Assembly: GCA_963734595.1 (NCBI GenBank)
Contig: CAVTHV010000018.1
Coordinates: 1-64,000, forward strand
Origin: CAKKQX01 sp963734595
GTDB taxonomy: Bacteria > Pseudomonadota > Gammaproteobacteria > Burkholderiales > SG8-41
DNA length: 64,000 bases
Direction: 5' to 3'
Positions 18,194 to 29,437 of this stretch are shown here, piece by piece (position 1 is the first letter of the stretch; each line of letters starts with the position of its first letter). Both the position numbers and the translations under genes were made by a program. The notes under the pieces were generated by a model. That model ran no database searches. It was not told where the DNA came from and saw nothing but the letters and a program-made list of their open reading frames with translations.

Positions 18194-19252
18194 CTACAGC
18201 GCATCGGCGACCGCTTTGCCGAGATCGGCGGTGCCGGCCTTGCCGCCCATGTCCGGGGTCTTGGGGCCGTCCTGCAGCGCCCGCTCTATCGCTTTCATCA
18301 CGGCGGCCGCAGCCTCGGGGCAGCCCAGATGGTCGAGCATCATTGCGCCCGACCAGATCTGGCCGATCGGATTGGCGATCTTTTTGCCGTAGATATCGGG
18401 TGCCGAGCCGTGCACGGGTTCGAACAGCGAGGGAAATTTGCGTTCCGGGTTGATGTTGGCCGAGGGGGCGATGCCGATGGTGCCGGTTGCCGCGGGACCG
18501 AGGTCGGACAGAATGTCGCCGAACAGATTGGAGGCGACCACCACGTCGAAGCGGTCGGGGTTCATCACGAAATGCGCCGACAGGATGTCGATGTGGTACT
18601 GGTCGACGCGGATGTCGGGATAGTGGGCCGACATGGCCTTGAAGCGCTCGTCCCAGTACGGCATCGAGATCGAAATGCCGTTCGACTTGGTGGCGGAGGT
18701 CAGGTGTTTCTTGGGCCGGGTTTTTGCCAGTTCGAACGCAAACTTCAGGATGCGGTCCACGCCGTGGCGGGAGAACACCGCCTGCTGCGTCACGAACTCG
18801 CGCTCGGTGCCGGCATACATGCGTCCGCCCACGGAAGAATATTCGCCCTCGCTGTTCTCGCGCACCACCCAGAAGTCGATGTCACCCGGCTTGCGGTTGG
18901 CGAGCGGGCACTTCATGCCGGGCATCAGCCGCACCGGACGCAGGTTTACGTATTGATCATAGCCGCGCCGGAACGGGATCAGCAGTCCCCACAGCGAAAT
19001 GTGGTCGGGTATTTTTGCCGGCCAGCCCACCGCGCCGAAATAGATCGCGTCGTGCTGCCTGAGCTGGTCGAGACCGTCCTCCGGCATCATGCAGCCATGC
19101 TTGTCGTAGTAATCGCAGCTCCAGTCGAGCTCGTCGAGTTTCCATTCGATGTCGAATTTGCGGCCGACCGCCTCCAGCACGCGCAGGCCTTCGGGCATGA
19201 CTTCCTTGCCGATTCCGTCGCCCGGAATGACGGCGATCCTGAAACGCTTCAT
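18194..19252 (-). CDS. Tartrate/D-malate dehydrogenase (beta-decarboxylating family)
   Basis: A 352-aa NAD- and metal-dependent dehydrogenase of the isocitrate/isopropylmalate family. The N-terminus has IPGDGIGKEV; the substrate loop includes RPVRLMPGMKCPL; the WVVRENSEGEYSSVGG block and YHIDILSAHFVMNPDRFDVVVASN carry the catalytic and metal-binding residues; EPVHGSAPDIYGK is the cofactor site. The pattern and length match tartrate dehydrogenase/decarboxylase (TtuC) and D-malate dehydrogenase (DmlA), enzymes that overlap in activity. It has no obvious operon partner. Confidence 0.9.
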   Translation of the reverse strand: MKRFRIAVIPGDGIGKEVMPEGLRVLEAVGRKFDIEWKLDELDWSCDYYDKHGCMMPEDGLDQLRQHDAIYFGAVGWPAKIPDHISLWGLLIPFRRGYDQYVNLRPVRLMPGMKCPLANRKPGDIDFWVVRENSEGEYSSVGGRMYAGTEREFVTQQAVFSRHGVDRILKFAFELAKTRPKKHLTSATKSNGISISMPYWDERFKAMSAHYPDIRVDQYHIDILSAHFVMNPDRFDVVVASNLFGDILSDLGPAATGTIGIAPSANINPERKFPSLFEPVHGSAPDIYGKKIANPIGQIWSGAMMLDHLGCPEAAAAVMKAIERALQDGPKTPDMGGKAGTADLGKAVADAL

Positions 19253-19351
19253 CGCTTGTTATCCTTGCAGAAAATCCAGAAATTGACCGTATAGGATATC
19301 CGAATTTCCCGCGCGGCGTGGCCGGGTGCTGATCTCGCGGATCGCTGCAGC

Positions 19352-19826
19352 TTAGCGCAGCAGGGGGCGCTGCCCGGGAGCCCAGTTCTCCATCGCTGCA
19401 CAGCAGGCGATGATCGTCCGCTGCGCGAGTTGCGGCTCGACGACGGTGAAAAAGGAGTTGCCGCCGATAACCGTCAATTCCACGAAGTAATTCTGGCCGG
19501 GCCGCGTTTCCAGCCGTAACGATCCCTGGTCCGGTCCCATGCCGTTCAGCTGGTGCATGCCGGGATTGACGTCGACGCGAAAAAACGACCGTGGCGAGGG
19601 TGGCGCCGATCAGCCGGCCGTCGACGTAAAGCACCGAATCGTCATCGTCTGCGGAGCGAAAGCCGGGACGATAGATGTAGATCCCCGACGTGGCCGGATA
19701 GGTGATGAATTGCTTGGCTCCGGCGTCGCGCTGGCGCGAGGCCTGCGGCGTCGAGGCGCAGCCGGCAAGGACCAGGAGCAGCAGGACGAACAGCGGCCGG
19801 ATTTTCACGATGCCGGGCATAGCCAT
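19352..19826 (-). CDS. DUF2846-type lipoprotein, frameshifted
   Basis: A small envelope lipoprotein. The signal ends at lipobox LVLAGC (just after residue 20), followed by a DUF2846-like domain: TSGIYIYRPG, DGRLIGATLATVFF and GQNYFVELTVIGGNSFFTVV. The frame breaks near 19580; joining the two open frames gives about 155 aa. I start at 19826 (MAMPGIVK), with 19820 a possible alternative. Function unknown. The neighbouring gene 19993-20404 is a paralogue on the same strand. Confidence 0.72.
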
Positions 19827-19992
19827 GACTTGACAGACCGAAATTGGCGCTTGAAGTTCCGGCGAAACACCGCCGGTCAGCCAGCCCGCAGCGTAGCACA
19901 ATCCGGAATCCGGGGACTTCGCCGACCGGCCGGAAATTGGCGCTGCACTTCGGGCCGGCGTGCGGCAGAACAAAATGACGGCGTCGAACCTG

Positions 19993-20404
19993 TTACCGCA
20001 GTTGGGACTGCATCACAAGCTTGCGCCCTTCCTGTTCGCTGATCTGCTGCAGGTAGGTATTCATCCAGCCGCTGCGCCGGGTCCCAAATACAGTGTGTCG
20101 CACGAAGTAAATTTTCCCGGCTTGCGCGTTGATTTGGACCTGGCCGCTCTCGCCGGCATATCCGGCGATACGATGCGGGCCCGGCGCCACTTCCCAGCGG
20201 TAATAGGTCCCGGAAAAGGTTGTGACCTGCGCATTATCGTCGAGCAAAACAGCGCCCGCTTCATTCGAGTCCATCGGGGTCCGCACTATGTAAATTACAG
20301 CCTTGCCCGCCACCGGTTCGAATTTCTTGGCCTGGATATCCTGCGGGGTCGGCGGCAGTTGCGCGCAGCCTGCAGATCAGCAAGACCAGCAAAATTCGCC
20401 ACAT
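19993..20404 (-). CDS. DUF2846-type lipoprotein, paralogue, frameshifted
   Basis: A second small lipoprotein of the same type. The ATG at 20404 has a strong GGAGG Shine-Dalgarno and starts MWRILLVLLI; one surplus base then hides the lipobox, and after correction the protein continues AGCAQLPPTPQDIQAKKFEP. The domain matches its neighbour: VIYIVRTPM, YYRWEVAPGPHRIAG, GKIYFVRHTVF. About 136 aa. Function unknown; it may decorate the outer membrane. Confidence 0.72.
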
Positions 20405-20825
20405 GAGAGCCTCCTTCGGGTTGATGTCGGGAAGCGATGATTCTGGCCATTGCGTCCTTCCCGTGTTTAGTAAACAGTATAAACGAGCGAATTATTCCAC
20501 TTCCGCTATCCGGGGCAGGTGGGCGCCATGGCAATGTATTTGCAAGATATCGACCCGGCTGGACGCCAGACCTGGGTGTTACGATATTCTTGAGAGCGCG
20601 ATCGGCAGCGGAACGAACACTTGCGGGATGCGACCCGGAGGCGGTCAGGGACTTTTTTGTTCCAGAGCGTAGATTAGAACAGATACGCTTCGGGTTATCT
20701 CAGCCTCTGCGCATGGAGTCGAAGGAGTAGCACACCGGAGGGAGAGCAGGGATCGGCGCAACGTGGAGCAGGGACCCGCTTGCGGGATGCGACCCCGTAG
20801 GCGGGCAGGACTTTCTTGTCCAGAG
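20405..20825. other. Intergenic region downstream of rho
   Basis: This 421-base gap has no supported gene. Its right half holds the degenerate direct repeat entered at 20620-20886, the second copy of which overlaps the rho 3' end. Confidence 0.5.
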
Positions 20826-22119
<1,294 letters not shown>

Positions 22120-22269
22120 ATGGGAATAGCGACGCTACGTGGGGGTGAAACCGGGGGAAAAAAGGAAGCGGGATGATAGAACCCCGCGCCTGACTTGCTT
22201 GATTATTTTATACTGAAAGTATACTGGGAGAAGCGGCCTTGTTCAGGCTCTGCAGGAAGGTTATAGGGT
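22120..22269. promoter_or_regulatory. Region between trxA and rho with a palindrome
   Basis: The 150-base spacer on the rho side contains the perfect inverted repeat TATACTGAAAGTATA (22209-22223) in AT-rich sequence. It could hold the rho promoter or an operator; no factor can be named. Confidence 0.4.
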
Positions 22270-22596
22270 TTAGATATTGCTGTCAATAAAGGCGGTCAGC
22301 TGGGATTTGGACAGCGCGCCGACCTTGGTCGCCTCGACGTTGCCGTTCTTGAACAGCATCAGGGTCGGGATGCCGCGGATGCCGTATTTGGGCGGGGTCG
22401 CCTGGTTCTCGTCGATGTTGAGCTTGGCAACCTTGAGCCTGCCCGAGTATTCCTTCGCGACCTCGTCGAGGATGGGGGCGATCATCTTGCAGGGGCCGCA
22501 CCACTCGGCCCAGTAATCGACCAGGACCGGCGTGGCTGACTGCAGGACCTCGGGTTCAAAGGTGTCGTCGGTAACGTGATGAATGTGCTCGCTCAT
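22270..22596 (-). CDS. trxA: Thioredoxin
   Basis: Thioredoxin-1 (108 aa), the cytoplasmic disulfide reductant. It contains the active site WAEWCGPCKMIAP (the two Cys near residues 33 and 36), the cis-proline loop RGIPTLMLFKNG and the C-terminal amphipathic helix. The trxA-rho order is conserved in many proteobacteria. A minus-strand TATAAT (22674-22679) upstream is a possible -10 although its -35 is poor. Confidence 0.97.
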   Translation of the reverse strand: MSEHIHHVTDDTFEPEVLQSATPVLVDYWAEWCGPCKMIAPILDEVAKEYSGRLKVAKLNIDENQATPPKYGIRGIPTLMLFKNGNVEATKVGALSKSQLTAFIDSNI

Positions 22597-22801
22597 GATG
22601 ACCTTGTAAATAAATGGAAGGAAATCGCCACGGAGGGTGTGGCAAAGGGACTTGGGTGAATTATGCTAACCAAATTATACGCCGTGTGAAGCACTTGCGC
22701 GCCGATTATACCGCCGACTCCGTGCTATGGCCTTGTTTCTGCTAGAATATGGGCGATTTCCGCGATTTCAAGCGCGCCAATAAATTTGCCGAAGGAGCAT
22801 T

Positions 22802-23298
22802 ATGACTTACGTTGTGACCGAGTCCTGCATCAAGTGCAAATATACCGATTGCGTTGATGTGTGCCCGGTGGATTGTTTTCGCGAGGGGCCGAACATGCTC
22901 GTCATCGACCCCGACGAGTGCATCGACTGCACGCTGTGCGTGGCCGAGTGCCCGGTCGAGGCGATTTTTGCCGAAGACGACGTGCCTGACGACCAAAAGG
23001 AATACACCGCGTTGAACGCCGAGTTGGCCAAGGCGTGGAAGCCGATCATCGAGAAGAAGGACGCGCCGCGGACGCCGACGAGTGGGCAAAGGTCAAGGAA
23101 AAGAAGCATCTGCTGGAGAAGTATGGCGGCTATCGGGTGCATAACCGCGTCCGGGTGCGCCGCGCGGTCGCATCCCGACGCGAGCGTCAGTGGCTCCAAC
23201 GCTCCACACGCCATACGCTTCCGAGTGGGCGAAGTCAAGAAGACGCAGATGCAAAGATCGCGTGGACGTGCTCGGCCGCATCCCGAATCAAACGCTGA
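22802..23298 (+). CDS. fdxA: 7Fe ferredoxin FdxA, 3' end frameshifted
   Basis: A soluble ferredoxin with one [3Fe-4S] and one [4Fe-4S] cluster. Cysteine motifs CIKCKYTDCVDVCPVDC (residues 9-25) and CIDCTLCVAECPVEA are intact. The family C-terminus ADEWAKVKEKKHLLEK is present but in another frame, after a break near 23070; FdxA normally stops at about 107 aa, near 23122. The true stop seems lost, and the corrected frame runs to 23298 through low-complexity coding that I do not believe. The GAAGGAGC Shine-Dalgarno and a TAGAAT -10 (22743-22748) precede the ATG. Confidence 0.88.
23140..23200 (-). repeat. Short sequence related to the repeat near rho
   Basis: Read on the minus strand, the segment after fdxA contains GTCGGGATGCGACCGCGCGG, which shares GGGATGCGACC with both copies near rho. 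It may be a degraded member of the same interspersed family. Confidence 0.35.
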
Positions 23299-23331
23299 TG
23301 CAACGACGTAGCGGCGGTATTATTCCGCCGA

Positions 23332-26052
23332 ATGTCCGCCACCACGGAATTCCCGAGTATCACCAAAGCACAGGTCTTTGCACGGCTGGCCGAAGGCTTG
23401 AAAGCCGGTGCGACGGTTGTCACGCCCAACCGTCGTCTCGCGCTGGCCCTCAGGCGCGAATTCGATGACGCTCAGACTGCGAGCGGCCTGGCGGCCTGGG
23501 ATTCCGCAGACATCCTGCCGTTTCCTGCTTTCGTCGAGCGCGCTTACGACGACGCGCTTTATTCCGATCTTGCCGACGGCCTGCCGCTGTTGCTCACTCC
23601 GGTGCAGGAACAGGCATTGTGGGAAGGCGTCATTCGCGGTTCCGAGGCGGGCGGAGCGCTGCTTGCCGTTCCTGAAACGGCGCGGCTCGTACGCGAAGCG
23701 TGGCAACTCGCGCAGGCATGGCGCCTCATGCCGCGGTTCAAGGACCTTCCACTCAATGAGGACGGCAGGGCGTTTCAGGATTGGGCGCTACGTTACGAGC
23801 GCGCTGCCAGGCGGGACGGCCATATCGACAGCGCGTGCCTCATCGATCTCGTCGCGCCGTTGTTCGGGCGTGCTCAAGTCAAAACACCGAAATTTCTCGT
23901 CTGCTACGGTTTCGACATCGTTACGCCGCAGCAGTCGGCGCTGTTCGCCAGACTCAAGGACGCTGGCTGCGAGATCGTGTCGGCCGGGCCGCAACCGCGG
24001 CGGGGCAACGCGCTGCGCATCGGATGCAAAGACAGCCGCGATGAGATCCGGCGTGTCGCCGTGTGGGCGCGGTCGCGACTCGAGGCCGGTGACGCGCGTA
24101 TTGGTGTAGTCGTGCCCGATCTGGCCAGGCACCGGGCAGCGATCGTGCGTGCTTTCAGCGCAGTCATGGCTCCGGAATACGCGCTGCCAGGGGCGGCGCA
24201 GCGCGTGCCGCCGTTCAATGTTTCGCTCGGTATTGCGCTTACTTCGTATCCGCTCGTCAATGCCGCGATGCTGGCACTTCAACTTGCGGGACGGGAGATC
24301 GATTTCGAGCAGGTGAGCCGGCTGATCCGCTCGCCGTTTCTTGCCGGTGGCGAAACGGAAATGTCTCGCCGCGCGCGGCTCGATGCGGCATTGCGCAAGC
24401 GTGCAGAGCCGGTCGTCACGCTTGACCGGCTGCTGACGCTGATGGCGCGCGACGGAGCGGGCTGCCCGATTCTCGCGCAACGCCTGTCCGCGCTCGCCGA
24501 ATTCCGCAAGTCCCATCTGTTCGGCGCGCATGCGCCGTCGGTGTGGGCGCAGCGGATTTCCGAGGCGCTGGGCATCGCCGGTTTTCCCGGCGAGCGCAGC
24601 CTTGATTCGACCGAATATCAGACGCTCAAGAAATGGCACGAACTCGTCGCGGCATTCGCCGCGCTCGATCGCATCGTGCCGCGCACCGGCTACGCCGACG
24701 CGGTGTCGCGCTTGCGGCGCATGGCCGCAGACACGCTGTTTCAGCCCGAAACGCCGGAAGTGCCGATCCAGATTCTCGGTGTCTTCGAAGCCGCCGGGCT
24801 GGCGTTCGACCGGCTGTGGGTAATGGGATTGAGCGACGAGGTATGGCCGCCCGGCCCGCGCCCGAACCCGTTCCTGCCGATAGAAGTGCAGCGCGCGGCA
24901 AAGCTGCCGCAGGGTTCGGCGGGCGAATCGCTGGAGCTTGCGCGCCGCCTCACCAATGAATGGCTGTCGGCGGCGGATGAAGTCGTGTTGAGTTACCCGC
25001 AGCGCGACGATGAACGCGAGCTCAAGCCCAGCCCGCTCATCATCGATGTTTCCCAGCAACCGCTCCCGCTGCCCACCTATGCGGTTTTCCGCGACGCAAT
25101 TCATGCGGCGCGCGGGCTTGAGCAGATTGAAGATCACAAGGCACCGGCACTCGATACGGCCGTCGCGGTGAGTGCCGGCACCGCGGCGATAAAAGACCAT
25201 GCGGCGTGCCCGTTCAGGGCGTTTGCGCTGCATCGCCTCGATGCGCAGGGAATCGAGACGCCGCATACGGGGCTCGATGCACTGGAGCGCGGCACGCTGG
25301 TGCATCGCGTGCTGGCGCAGGCGTGGTCACAGCTCAAGAGCAAAGACGCACTGGATGCGATCAGCGCTGCCGATCTCGAAACTTTGCTCAGGAAGGCTGC
25401 GGAAGAAGCTGTTGCGCGCATCAGGCGTGATCGGCCCACGACGCTGTCCGGACGTTTCGCGGAGATCGAAAAGCAGCGCCTGGTGCGCCTGGCGCGCGCC
25501 TGGCTCGATGAAGAGAGGCGGCGCGACAGCTTCACTGTCATCGCAACCGAGGACAAGCGCCGTATCGAGATCGGCGGATTCGAGTTTAATGCGCGCCTCG
25601 ATCGCGTCGATCAGGTGCAGGACGGCCGGCGTATCGTAATTGATTACAAGACCGGCGCGGTATCGGTCGGCGCATGGCTCGGCGAGCGGCCGGAAGAACC
25701 GCAGTTGCCGCTGTATCTCGTTGCCGCCGAACCCGACGCGGCAGCGGTCGCATTCGCGCAGGTGAAGGCGGGCGAGATGCGTTTTGCCGCGCTTGCACGC
25801 GACGCTGATCTGCTGCCGGATGCGCGCATCCTTCCCGATAACAGGCTTAAGCGCGCCGAGCCTTCCTGGGACCAGCAGATCGACGCATGGCGGGATGGAC
25901 TTGCGCGCATCGCAGCGGGCTTTGCGGGTGGCGCCGCCGAAGTTCAGCCCAAACAATATCCTCATACCTGCCGCTATTGCGACGTCAAGCCGTTTTGCCG
26001 CATCCATGAACGGCTGGGGAATCCGCTCGTGGACGAGGAGGACGCTGCATGA
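23332..26052 (+). CDS. AddB-like PD-(D/E)XK nuclease, DNA repair
   Basis: A 906-aa protein like the probable DNA repair protein that pairs with a UvrD-type helicase in beta- and gammaproteobacteria, an AddAB analogue for double-strand break processing. The N-terminal part resembles an inactive helicase fold (VVTPNRRLALALRREF). The C-terminus is a PD-(D/E)XK nuclease with FNARLDRVDQV and IVIDYKTG (catalytic D and K). A Cys in DHAACPFRAFA and the terminal CRYCDVKPFC could hold the Fe-S cluster typical of AddB. A TATTAT -10 lies inside a CGGCGG/CCGCCG hairpin eight bases before the ATG, hinting at a leaderless mRNA. Its stop overlaps the next start (ATGA). Confidence 0.88.
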   Translation: MSATTEFPSITKAQVFARLAEGLKAGATVVTPNRRLALALRREFDDAQTASGLAAWDSADILPFPAFVERAYDDALYSDLADGLPLLLTPVQEQALWEGVIRGSEAGGALLAVPETARLVREAWQLAQAWRLMPRFKDLPLNEDGRAFQDWALRYERAARRDGHIDSACLIDLVAPLFGRAQVKTPKFLVCYGFDIVTPQQSALFARLKDAGCEIVSAGPQPRRGNALRIGCKDSRDEIRRVAVWARSRLEAGDARIGVVVPDLARHRAAIVRAFSAVMAPEYALPGAAQRVPPFNVSLGIALTSYPLVNAAMLALQLAGREIDFEQVSRLIRSPFLAGGETEMSRRARLDAALRKRAEPVVTLDRLLTLMARDGAGCPILAQRLSALAEFRKSHLFGAHAPSVWAQRISEALGIAGFPGERSLDSTEYQTLKKWHELVAAFAALDRIVPRTGYADAVSRLRRMAADTLFQPETPEVPIQILGVFEAAGLAFDRLWVMGLSDEVWPPGPRPNPFLPIEVQRAAKLPQGSAGESLELARRLTNEWLSAADEVVLSYPQRDDERELKPSPLIIDVSQQPLPLPTYAVFRDAIHAARGLEQIEDHKAPALDTAVAVSAGTAAIKDHAACPFRAFALHRLDAQGIETPHTGLDALERGTLVHRVLAQAWSQLKSKDALDAISAADLETLLRKAAEEAVARIRRDRPTTLSGRFAEIEKQRLVRLARAWLDEERRRDSFTVIATEDKRRIEIGGFEFNARLDRVDQVQDGRRIVIDYKTGAVSVGAWLGERPEEPQLPLYLVAAEPDAAAVAFAQVKAGEMRFAALARDADLLPDARILPDNRLKRAEPSWDQQIDAWRDGLARIAAGFAGGAAEVQPKQYPHTCRYCDVKPFCRIHERLGNPLVDEEDAA

Positions 26053-29000
26053 GCGCTGCGCCCATTCCGGATCTCGCGGAACGCCGCCGCGCGCTCGATC
26101 CCGCGCATTCGTTCATCGTCCAGGCGCCGGCGGGCTCGGGCAAGACCGAGCTCCTGATCCAGCGCTATCTGCGGCTGCTCGCGCACGTCGACCACCCGGA
26201 AGAGATCGTCGCCGTGACGTTCACCAGGAAAGCCGCCGGCGAAATGCGCGAGCGCGTGCTGGAGGCGCTTGCCGCTGGCGCAAGCCGGCACAATGCCCGT
26301 AACAGAGCACGCGAAACTGACGCTGGCGCTCGCCAACGCCGTGCTGCAGCGCGATACCACTGCAGGCTGGCACATCGCCGACAATCCGGCGCGACTGCGC
26401 ATTCAGACCATCGACTCGCTGTGCGCGGCGACTCACGCGCCAGATGCCGATGCTGTCCAGGTTCGGCTCGCAACCGGAGAGCGTCGAGGACGCGGACGAA
26501 CTTTATCTCGAGGCGGCCCGCGCAACCGTCGAGCTCGTCGAAAGCGATGACATGGTCGCCGAGGATGTCGAACGGCTGCTGGCGCATCTCGACAACGATG
26601 TAAAGCGCATCGAGGATTTGCTTGCCGACATGCTCCGGCGGCGCGATCACTGGCTGCGCCATGTGCATGGCAGAGAACGCGCCGATCTGGAGACCGCCTT
26701 GCGCAATGCGCGCAGCGCCGCGCTGCAGCGCGTTTGCGAGCTGTTCCCCGCGGCGGCTGTCACGGAAGCGCTTGCTATCGCGCGCTATGCCGCCGGCAAT
26801 CTCGCTGCCCTCGGTGGTGACTCATACCTCGTTGTTTTAAAAGACATTTCTAGTTTTCCTGGCGCGGTGGATGCAGACGCCGCGGCATGGCTGGGATTGA
26901 CCGAACTGTTGCTGACGAGTGGTGGCGATTGGCGCAAGCGCTACACGGTCAATGAAGGCTTCCCGGCAGGTGGCAACAAGGCCGAGAAAGAAGCGGCAAA
27001 ACGCTGGAAGGAGCGCGCGCTTGCGCTGGTGGCCGGACTTGCCGGTAACGACGTTTTGCGCGAATGCGCTGGACGAAATCCGCCGCCTGCCGCCGCCTGC
27101 CTACAGCGAAAGCCAGTGGGAAGTCCTGGGCGCGATCACGCGGCTGCTGCCGCGCGCAGTCGCGCAGCTGAAACTGGTGTTTCAGTCACGCGGGCAGGTC
27201 GATTTCACCGAGGTTGCGCAAGGTGCGTTGCTCGCTCTCGGCGGGATGGATGCTCCAACCGATCTTGCGCTGGCGCTCGACTATCGCATCCGGCATCTGT
27301 TGATCGACGAGTTCCAGGATACCTCGATCAGCCAGTACGAACTCGTCGCCAGACTGACCGCCGGCTGGGAACCCGGGGACGGCCGCACCGTGTTTGCCGT
27401 CGGCGACCCGATGCAGTCGATCTATCGTTTTCGCGAAGCCGAGGTCGGATTGTTCCTGCGCGCGCGTGCCTCGGGCATAGGCAATGTCGATCTGCAGCCG
27501 ATCAGACTGTCGGCGAATTTCCGGTCTCAGAGCGGCATTGTCGATTGGGTGAACGCGACATTCGCGCAGGTGATGCCGGCACGCGAAGACGTCGCAACGG
27601 GCGCGGTGCCGTACACCGCGTCGGTCGCGACGCGCGCTGCGCTTGGCGGCGATGCGGTCAGCGTCCATCCGTTTTTCAACGCCGACCTTGCGGCCGAAGC
27701 GGCGAAGGTGGTCGAGATCGTCGCGCAAGCGCGCCGCGATGAACCGCATGGCAGGGTGGCGGTTCTGGTTCGTAACCGCGGGCACTTGCGCGAAATCGTG
27801 CCGCAGCTCAAAGAAGCCGGGCTCAGGTTCCGCGCCATCGAGATCGAGGAACTCGGCCACCGTCCCGTGGTGCAGGATCTGCTCGCGCTGACGCGCGCGC
27901 TCACCCACCTGGCGGACCGGCTCGCATGGCTGGCGGTGTTGCGCGCGCCATGGTGCGGGCTCACGCTTGCCGATTTGCACGCGCTTGCCGGCGAGGACCA
28001 GGTGCATACGGTGTGGGAAGCCATGAACGACGATGTGCGCGTCGGCAAGCTTTCCTCCGACGGCCGCACGCGGCTCGAGCGCCTGTGCGTGGCGTTGCGC
28101 GCGGCGATCGACCATCGCTGCCGCGGCTCGCTGCGCGAGCGCATCGCCGGCGCGTGGTACGCGCTCGGCGGGCCGGCCTGCGTCGAGGATACGACCGACC
28201 TCGAGGACGCGGAGATCTACTTCGATTATGTCGAGCGGCACGAGGCGGCGGGGGAGATTGCCGATCCCGTTGCGTTCGAGGAAGGACTGGCCAGAGCTCT
28301 ATGCGCTGCCCGATCTGGAAGCCGACGAAACGCTGCAGATCATGACCATACACAAGGCCAAGGGCCTCGAGTTCGACACCGTGATCGTGCCGGGCCTCGG
28401 GCGTTCGCCGCGCCATGACGACAAAAAACTTCTCCTGTGGATGGAACAGCCGCGCGAGGGAGCGCCCGACGCGACCGATCTGCTGCTGGCGCCGATCCAT
28501 GAAACTGGCGCCGACGACGATCTTATTTACGCATGGCTCGAGAAGCTCGACGCAGACAAGGAAAGCTTCGAGGACGGACGTTTGCTGTACGTCGCGTCAA
28601 CGCGCGCCAAACAGCGCCTGCATTTGCTCGGTTGCGCGCGCCTCGCTGCGGATGACGACGGCGCCAGCAGCCCCATGCCGCCCGCGGAAAAAGCGTTGCT
28701 CGGCAAACTATGGGCAGTGGTCGAGCCAATTTATGCCGGCGCCGCGAAGCAGGTGCTGCAATCTCCCCCTCCGCGGACGGCTGAAGGTGCAATTACAGTC
28801 GACCAGTCGCTGCGCCGCCTTCCGTTGGATTGGACACTCCCGTCCGCGCCGCCGCCGGCTCAATGGAAACCGCCGCCAGACATTCTGCAAACACAGGATG
28901 AAATCGAATTCTCCTGGGTCGGCGAAACCGCGCGCCATGTCGGGAGCGTCGTCCATCGCTGGCTGCAGCGCATTGCCGATGATGAACTGAAGGGCTGGGA

Positions 29001-29436
29001 CTCGAACCGCGTGGAGGCGCTGCGCACGGCATACCGCCAGGAACTCGTCGAGCGGGGCGTCGCTGGCGATGATCTCGACGCCGCGATCGGCCGCGTGGCG
29101 GCAGCGCTCGCCCATGCCGTGACGGATGAGCGCGGACGCTGGCTGCTCGGTCCGCAGCTCGACGCATGCAACGAACGCCGCATCACGGCGGTGATCGGCG
29201 GCGAGCGCGTGAATCTGATCATCGATCGCGTCTTTCTCGACGCGGACGGCAAACGCCGGATAGTCGATTACAAGACCAGCAGCCATGAAGGCGCCGACGT
29301 CGAAGACTTCCTGGACCGCGAACGCGAGCGCTACCAGAGGCAGCTTGCCCGCTATGCTGCGGCCGTCGGGGACAGGGACGCGATGCTTGGCCTTTATTTC
29401 CCGCTGTTGCATGGCTGGCGGGAATGGAATGCCTGA
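26049..29436 (+). CDS. AddA-like UvrD-family helicase-nuclease, frameshifted
   Basis: The helicase partner of the preceding gene, about 1128 aa after joining frames. It has Walker A APAGSGKTE, the Q-motif region FIVQ, Walker B DEFQDTS, motif III VGDPMQSIYRFRE, RLSANFRSQ, TIHKAKGLEFDTV, VASTRAKQRL and a C-terminal PD-(D/E)XK nuclease (LIIDRVFLDADGKRRIVDYKTSS). Frames change near 26283, 26433, 27062 and 28287, mostly consistent with one extra base each. All motifs are intact. It would unwind and resect DNA ends for RecA, replacing RecBCD in this lineage, which is inference. Confidence 0.9.
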
Positions 29437-29437
29437 C

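Noticed and set aside
22802..23298. The long C-terminal tail of FdxA after HLLEK as real protein
   Set aside because: FdxA normally stops at HLLEK; the tail is Arg-rich with no family match and coincides with a repeat-like sequence.
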